In this document: positions 60,155-64,000 of the stretch, in pieces | How positions within the stretch are numbered: the stretch's first letter is position 1 | How the letters are laid out: the number at the start of each line of letters is the position of its first letter | From: Hymenobacter sediminis | GTDB lineage: Bacteria; Bacteroidota; Bacteroidia; Cytophagales; Hymenobacteraceae | NCBI RefSeq assembly: GCF_003231285.1 | Contig: NZ_QKNS01000005.1 | Span: 1-64,000, forward strand | DNA length: 64,000 bases | Direction: 5' to 3' | Translations under genes and position numbers: made by a program | The notes under the pieces: model-generated | Database searches by the model: none | What the model saw: only the letters and a program-made list of their open reading frames with translations | What the model was told of the DNA's origin: nothing

Positions 60155-62197
60155 ATGAACGTTACAAAATTACTGTTGTCGCTGGGGTTGGTGGTAGGGG
60201 TGAACACACTGGCAAAAGCACAGCACGCCGTCTGGGCGTCGAAGATTGTGGCGGTGTCGTCGCAGAAGGCAGAAGGCAAAGAAGCATTCTCACCAGAAAA
60301 AGTATTGGGTGAGCCCAACGCTACCCCCCTCGGACAAGCCAGCAATGAAGCCTGGATTCCCAAAAAGGAAGGTAACAACGAATTTATTGAAGTCCGCTTT
60401 GGCAAGTCATTGATAGCCAAACAGGTGACTGTGGTGGAAAACTTCAACCCAGGGTCAGTTACCAAAATTGAGCTGGTGGATACCCGCGGAGCCAAGCACC
60501 AGGTATATAGCAACGACAGTCCGGGGCCTATTCCGGAGCAGTTTCGCTCCTTGCAGGTGACGTTTTCGCCGGGTACCTACCGCACCATTGGGGTAGTAGT
60601 GACCATGAACACCAAAGCCGTGAACGGCGTGAACCAGATTGACGCCATCGGTATTGCCGACGTGGCGGAATCGATGGTGAAAAAGGAGTTTAAGAACGAG
60701 CAGCCGGGCGTAAGCTTCGACTCGGCCATGGTGAACCTGGGTCCTAACGTCAATTCTAAGTACGTAGATACTCACCCGGTTATCTCGCCAGATGGCCGTA
60801 CCCTGTTTTTCGCTCGCCAAGAAAGCCCTCAGAACGTGGGCGGCGGCAAGGACGTGCAGGACGTATGGTTCAGCACCTTGACCAATGCCGAGAAAAAATC
60901 CTGGAGCCAAGCCAAGAATATTGGCAGCCCTATTAATACACCCGGCCCGAACGGGTTGGCCTCGGTTTCCTCCGATGGCAATACGGCCGTGCTCATCAAC
61001 GTGTACAACCCCGACGGCTCCCTTGACCCCAAGGGGCTGAGCATGACCCGGCGCACCAAGACCGGGTGGAGCCAACCGGTGAAAATTGAAATCGAAGATT
61101 TCTATAACAACGACCAGGAGCACGTTGATTACTACCTCGCTACCTCGGGCAAAGTGCTCCTAATGGCCGTGGACCGCCGCGACGGACAGGGCGAGCAGGA
61201 CATTTTCGTGAGCTTCCTGAAATCGGATGGCAAAACATGGAGCAAACCCCGTAACCTGGGCGCTGGTATCAATACCAAAAAGCCCGAGTTTGCCCCCTTC
61301 CTAGCTGCCGATGGGAAAACCCTCTATTTCGCTTCGGAGGGCCACGGCGGCTACGGTAAGAGCGACGTGTTCTATGCCAAGCGCCTCGACGATACCTGGA
61401 CCAACTGGAGCAAACCCCGTAACCTAGGGGCCAGCGTAAACTCTCCTGATTTTGATGCCTATTACACCGTATCGGCGGCGGGTGAGGATGCCTACCTGGT
61501 ATCGGCGCGCAACGGTATTGGTGGTTCCAAGGATATCTTCCGCATCAGCCTTACCCCCACCTTCCGCCCGGAAGTAGTAACGCTGGTACGCGGCAAGGCG
61601 CTAGATGCGGCTTCTAAAAAGCCTGTGGCAGCCACTATTCGCTATGAAAACCTGCTGACAGGTGAAGAAATTGGGGTAGCTGAAACCAGCCCGATTGATG
61701 GCTCTTATACGATTGTGCTACCCTCAGGTGCACACTATGGTTATCGGGCTGAAGCCAAGGACTACCTAGCCGAATCGGACAACTTGGACGTGACGGACCG
61801 CCAGAAATACTCAGAGGTAAACCAGGACTTGTACCTGGTACCCTTCGCTGTGGGCCAGACCATCAAGCTGAATAACATCTTCTTTGCCCAGAGTAAGTAT
61901 AACCTGCGCGAAAACTCCTACCCTGAGCTGCTGCGTTTAGTACGCATTCTGAAAGACTACCCCCAGGTAGAAATCAAGCTGGAAGGCCATACCGATAACC
62001 AAGGCGACCCGCAGCTGAACGTGAAGCTCAGCCAGGACCGCGTGAATGAGGTGAAACGGTACCTAGTAAGCAAAGGCATCAGTGGTAACCGCATCACGAC
62101 CGAAGGCTTCGGGGGTAGCAAACCCATTGCTAGCAATGAACAGGAAGAAACCCGCAAGCTCAACCGCCGTGTGGAATTCCGGATTACCAAGAAATAA
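60155..62197 (+). CDS. PD40/CarboxypepD_reg/OmpA envelope protein (PorE-like)
   Basis: 680 residues: signal peptide (1-22, ending AKA), a jelly-roll-like domain (about 24-170: VWASKIVAVSSQ, VLGEPNATPLG, EFIEVRFGKSLIAKQVTVVE), PD40/WD40-like repeats (about 210-450: PVISPDGRTLFFARQE, PFLAADGKTLYFASEGHGG), a CarboxypepD_reg-like domain (475-545) and a peptidoglycan-binding OmpA domain (570-680: EGHTDNQGDPQLNVKLSQDR). The PD40-CRD-OmpA order is that of PorE of the type IX secretion/gliding machinery, but the TPR part is missing. The start is at 60155 where the signal peptide begins. Confidence 0.85.
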   Translation: MNVTKLLLSLGLVVGVNTLAKAQHAVWASKIVAVSSQKAEGKEAFSPEKVLGEPNATPLGQASNEAWIPKKEGNNEFIEVRFGKSLIAKQVTVVENFNPGSVTKIELVDTRGAKHQVYSNDSPGPIPEQFRSLQVTFSPGTYRTIGVVVTMNTKAVNGVNQIDAIGIADVAESMVKKEFKNEQPGVSFDSAMVNLGPNVNSKYVDTHPVISPDGRTLFFARQESPQNVGGGKDVQDVWFSTLTNAEKKSWSQAKNIGSPINTPGPNGLASVSSDGNTAVLINVYNPDGSLDPKGLSMTRRTKTGWSQPVKIEIEDFYNNDQEHVDYYLATSGKVLLMAVDRRDGQGEQDIFVSFLKSDGKTWSKPRNLGAGINTKKPEFAPFLAADGKTLYFASEGHGGYGKSDVFYAKRLDDTWTNWSKPRNLGASVNSPDFDAYYTVSAAGEDAYLVSARNGIGGSKDIFRISLTPTFRPEVVTLVRGKALDAASKKPVAATIRYENLLTGEEIGVAETSPIDGSYTIVLPSGAHYGYRAEAKDYLAESDNLDVTDRQKYSEVNQDLYLVPFAVGQTIKLNNIFFAQSKYNLRENSYPELLRLVRILKDYPQVEIKLEGHTDNQGDPQLNVKLSQDRVNEVKRYLVSKGISGNRITTEGFGGSKPIASNEQEETRKLNRRVEFRITKK

Positions 62198-62240
62198 ACT
62201 TTGCGCTAGATAAAGGGCAGGCCACAGTTGTTATCAGCGT

Positions 62241-62316
62241 GTCCTACCCCTAGAAAAGCATCAAGCCCTTACTTCCATATTGGAGTAAGGGCTTGATGCT
62301 TTTCTAGGGGTAGGAC
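62241..62316. terminator. Bidirectional terminator, 33-bp perfect stem
   Basis: Arms 62241-62273 and 62284-62316 are exact complements (33 bp), with a further short pairing in the loop. It lies between the convergent OmpA-type and floA genes and is the longest perfect stem in the window. Confidence 0.9.
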
Positions 62317-62320
62317 AACT

Positions 62321-63322
62321 CTAACTCAATCGGCCCTCGTCGCGGCCGGGTTTGGTGCTGCTGCTTTGGTTGCCGGGGTTGGCAATGGAGTCGCGCATAT
62401 CCGTATCGGCCTGTACGTTGCGCATTTTGTAGTAGTCCATCACGCCCAGGTTGCCGGAGCGAAAGGCTTCCGCAATGGCTTTCGGAATTTCCGCTTCGGC
62501 TTCTACCACACGGGATTTAGCTTCCTGGGTCTTGGCGCGGTTTTCCTGCTCCATAGCTACGGCCATAGCCCGGCGCTCCTCGGCGCGGGCTTCGGCCACG
62601 CGCAGGTCAGCGGAGGCCTGGTCGGTCTGGAGTTTGGCCCCGATGTTTTCCCCGATGTCTACGTCGGCAATATCAATAGAGAGAATTTCGAAAGCCGTAC
62701 CCGCATCGAGGCCCTTGCTGAGTACCAGCTTAGAAATTTTGTCGGGGTTTTCGAGCACTTCTTTGTGGGAGCGAGACGAGCCAATGCTAGTCACGATGCC
62801 TTCGCCCACGCGGGCCAGAATGGTTTCTTCGCCGGCGCCACCCACTAGCTGGGCAATGTTGGCGCGCACCGTCACGCGGGCCTTAGCAATAAGCTGAATA
62901 CCATCCTGCGCTACGGCGGCCACGTTGGGCGTGTTAATCACCTTAGGGTTCACCGAAGTGGTGACGGCCTCAAACACGTCGCGCCCGGCCAGGTCGATGG
63001 CAGTAGCTTGCTTGAAGCTCAGCGGAATGTTGGCTTTGTCGGCAGAAATCAGGGCCTTAATGACGCTGGGTACGTTACCGCCCGCCAGGTAGTGAGTTTC
63101 CAGGTCGTTGGCTGTCAGTTCTAGTCCGGCTTTGGTAGAGGTAATCAGGGAGTTGACAATTAGGGACGGCGGCACCTTGCGCACTCGCATAAAGGCCAAC
63201 TGAAACAGGCTCACCCGCACCCCCGAGAACAGCGCCGTAATCCAGAGGCTGATGGGGAAGAAATACAGGAACACCAGCAGCACAATGCCACCGACGATAA
63301 TCGGGAAGAAAGGAAAGTCCAT
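62321..63322 (-). CDS. floA: Flotillin-like protein FloA
   Basis: 333 residues. An N-terminal membrane hairpin (about 5-38) is followed by an SPFH domain ([46 protein letters not shown]) and an Ala/Glu-rich coiled coil ([21 protein letters not shown]). FloA organises functional membrane microdomains. Adjacent to nfeD, its usual partner, and 81 bases behind it in the same operon. Confidence 0.93.
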   Translation of the reverse strand: MDFPFFPIIVGGIVLLVFLYFFPISLWITALFSGVRVSLFQLAFMRVRKVPPSLIVNSLITSTKAGLELTANDLETHYLAGGNVPSVIKALISADKANIPLSFKQATAIDLAGRDVFEAVTTSVNPKVINTPNVAAVAQDGIQLIAKARVTVRANIAQLVGGAGEETILARVGEGIVTSIGSSRSHKEVLENPDKISKLVLSKGLDAGTAFEILSIDIADVDIGENIGAKLQTDQASADLRVAEARAEERRAMAVAMEQENRAKTQEAKSRVVEAEAEIPKAIAEAFRSGNLGVMDYYKMRNVQADTDMRDSIANPGNQSSSTKPGRDEGRLS

Positions 63323-63403
63323 GCAGGAGGTTTGAGAAGATGAAGAGGGTAGGGAGGCTTGCAGTCGGCAACTAACAACAAAAAGCGAGAACTAAGCTGC
63401 TGC

Positions 63404-63871
63404 TCACGCCACGCCTTCTACCACAATGCGGTTGTGCTCAATGCCTAGTACCCGCACTTGTGTGCCAGCCGGCACAAATTCGCCCCGCGTGGTTACCTCC
63501 CGCCGGTCATCATCGAACAGGACAGTGCCCGCTGGGCGCAGGGCCGATAAGGCGCGGCCGGTAGTGCCGGGCTGCACATCGGGGTGGCGTGCATCGTGCA
63601 CGCGGGCATGGTTCACGCTGGTCAGGGCCACCCGGTTGATGGCTTGGGGCCGCAGCCCCAGGTACACCAGTACTCCAATGGCCACCGTGGAGCTACCCAA
63701 CAGAATATGGCCGGTAGTAGCCCCCAGGTCGCGGTAGCTGAACCAGATACCTGCTGCCAGCAAGCCGAAGCCTACCAGCCCCACTACCGTAGTGCCCGGA
63801 ATAAAAATGACCTCGGCCACCAGAAACAGCAGGCCAAATACAAGTAGCAGCGCAATCGTGAGCCAGTCCAT
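63404..63871 (-). CDS. NfeD family protein (short form)
   Basis: 155 residues: two to three membrane helices (about 4-75) and a C-terminal OB-fold domain (GRALSALRPAGTVLFDDDRREVTTRGEFVPAGTQVRVLGIEHNRIVVE in separate strands). Short NfeD proteins accompany flotillins; this one stands directly upstream of floA in the same direction. No protease domain is present. Confidence 0.9.
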   Translation of the reverse strand: MDWLTIALLLVFGLLFLVAEVIFIPGTTVVGLVGFGLLAAGIWFSYRDLGATTGHILLGSSTVAIGVLVYLGLRPQAINRVALTSVNHARVHDARHPDVQPGTTGRALSALRPAGTVLFDDDRREVTTRGEFVPAGTQVRVLGIEHNRIVVEGVA

Positions 63872-64000
63872 AGGGTAGGAAGTTTAGTTGAGAAAAGATA
63901 CGCAGAACCCAGCTCAGTAGCGCAGCAAGTTGGGGTGGCAGGCCCCGCAACCCCACTCCGGCTGGCGCGTTAGCAAGGGCTATGAGTAGAGCATTCACCA
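63872..64000. other. Upstream region of the nfeD-floA operon
   Basis: The last 129 bases hold no complete gene that I can support. The nfeD promoter should lie here; no TAnnTTTG box is evident on the minus strand. Confidence 0.35.

Noticed and set aside
63693..63998. Open frame on the minus strand at the right edge
   Set aside because: It overlaps nfeD in another frame and has no family features; nfeD is clearly the real gene.
1..64000. CRISPR array, insertion sequence or prophage
   Set aside because: No regular repeat-spacer series, transposase, integrase or phage structural gene was found anywhere in the window.

Overview
The window looks like a chromosomal segment from a pigmented, GC-rich Bacteroidota of the Hymenobacter/Cytophagales type. 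Grounds seen in the sequence: TAnnTTTG-type -7 promoter boxes in front of many genes, a NusB with a long N-terminal extension, Bacteroidota-typical families (DUF4293, DUF1573, PD40/OmpA, CarboxypepD_reg-like domains, a CdaR/YbbR protein before coaE), few Shine-Dalgarno sites, and a very frequent GGGGTAG/CTACCCC word. The species is an inference; no database search was possible.

Layout. 1-106: 3' end of a 5S rRNA with its terminator (the end of an rRNA operon). 594-9830: DUF4293 protein, thiolase, truA, two ABC half-exporters that look like partners, a GyrI-like protein, a beta-barrel protein and two tRNA-Pro genes. 10302-17241: leucine dehydrogenase followed by the housekeeping run nusB-ytxH-idh-DUF1573-yajC-ybbR-coaE. 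17356-25623: a GNAT protein, two convergent GT-C-like membrane proteins, two identical tRNA-Val genes, an AsmA-like protein and a TerB-like protein with a Gly-rich tail. 25717-33576: MscS channel, a second amino-acid dehydrogenase, an ArsR regulator, hemA, a histidine kinase, a lipocalin-like lipoprotein and a Cys-motif/CarboxypepD_reg membrane protein. 33770-41590: amino-acid permease, a 1614-residue DUF4011-helicase-nuclease protein (a candidate single-gene phage-defence system) and an EamA exporter. 41753-49955: dusB, CPBP protease, cdsA, gdhA, psd, a DHFR-like reductase, free-Met-sulfoxide reductase and ribD. 50054-57313: prmC and a co-directional nucleotide-sugar locus (WbpD-like acetyltransferase, WbpO/TviB-like dehydrogenase, galE, rfbB, WbpP-like epimerase, rfbA). 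57396-63871: chromate transporter, a 2OG-Fe(II) oxygenase, a PorE-like PD40/OmpA envelope protein and the floA-nfeD pair.

How the genes fit together: most are housekeeping (translation, CoA, lipid, haem and riboflavin synthesis). psd and cdsA serve phospholipid synthesis. The sugar locus makes UDP-GalNAc/GalNAcA-type and dTDP-4-keto-6-deoxyglucose precursors for a surface glycan whose glycosyltransferases lie elsewhere. The two ABC half-transporters carry complementary defects in their ATPase motifs, as expected of one asymmetric heterodimer. Eight of eleven convergent gene junctions carry one long, near-perfect palindromic terminator, and many co-directional gaps carry a different, wordy inverted element. 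These two non-coding patterns, the GGGGTAG word and the 1614-residue protein are the points most worth a second look.
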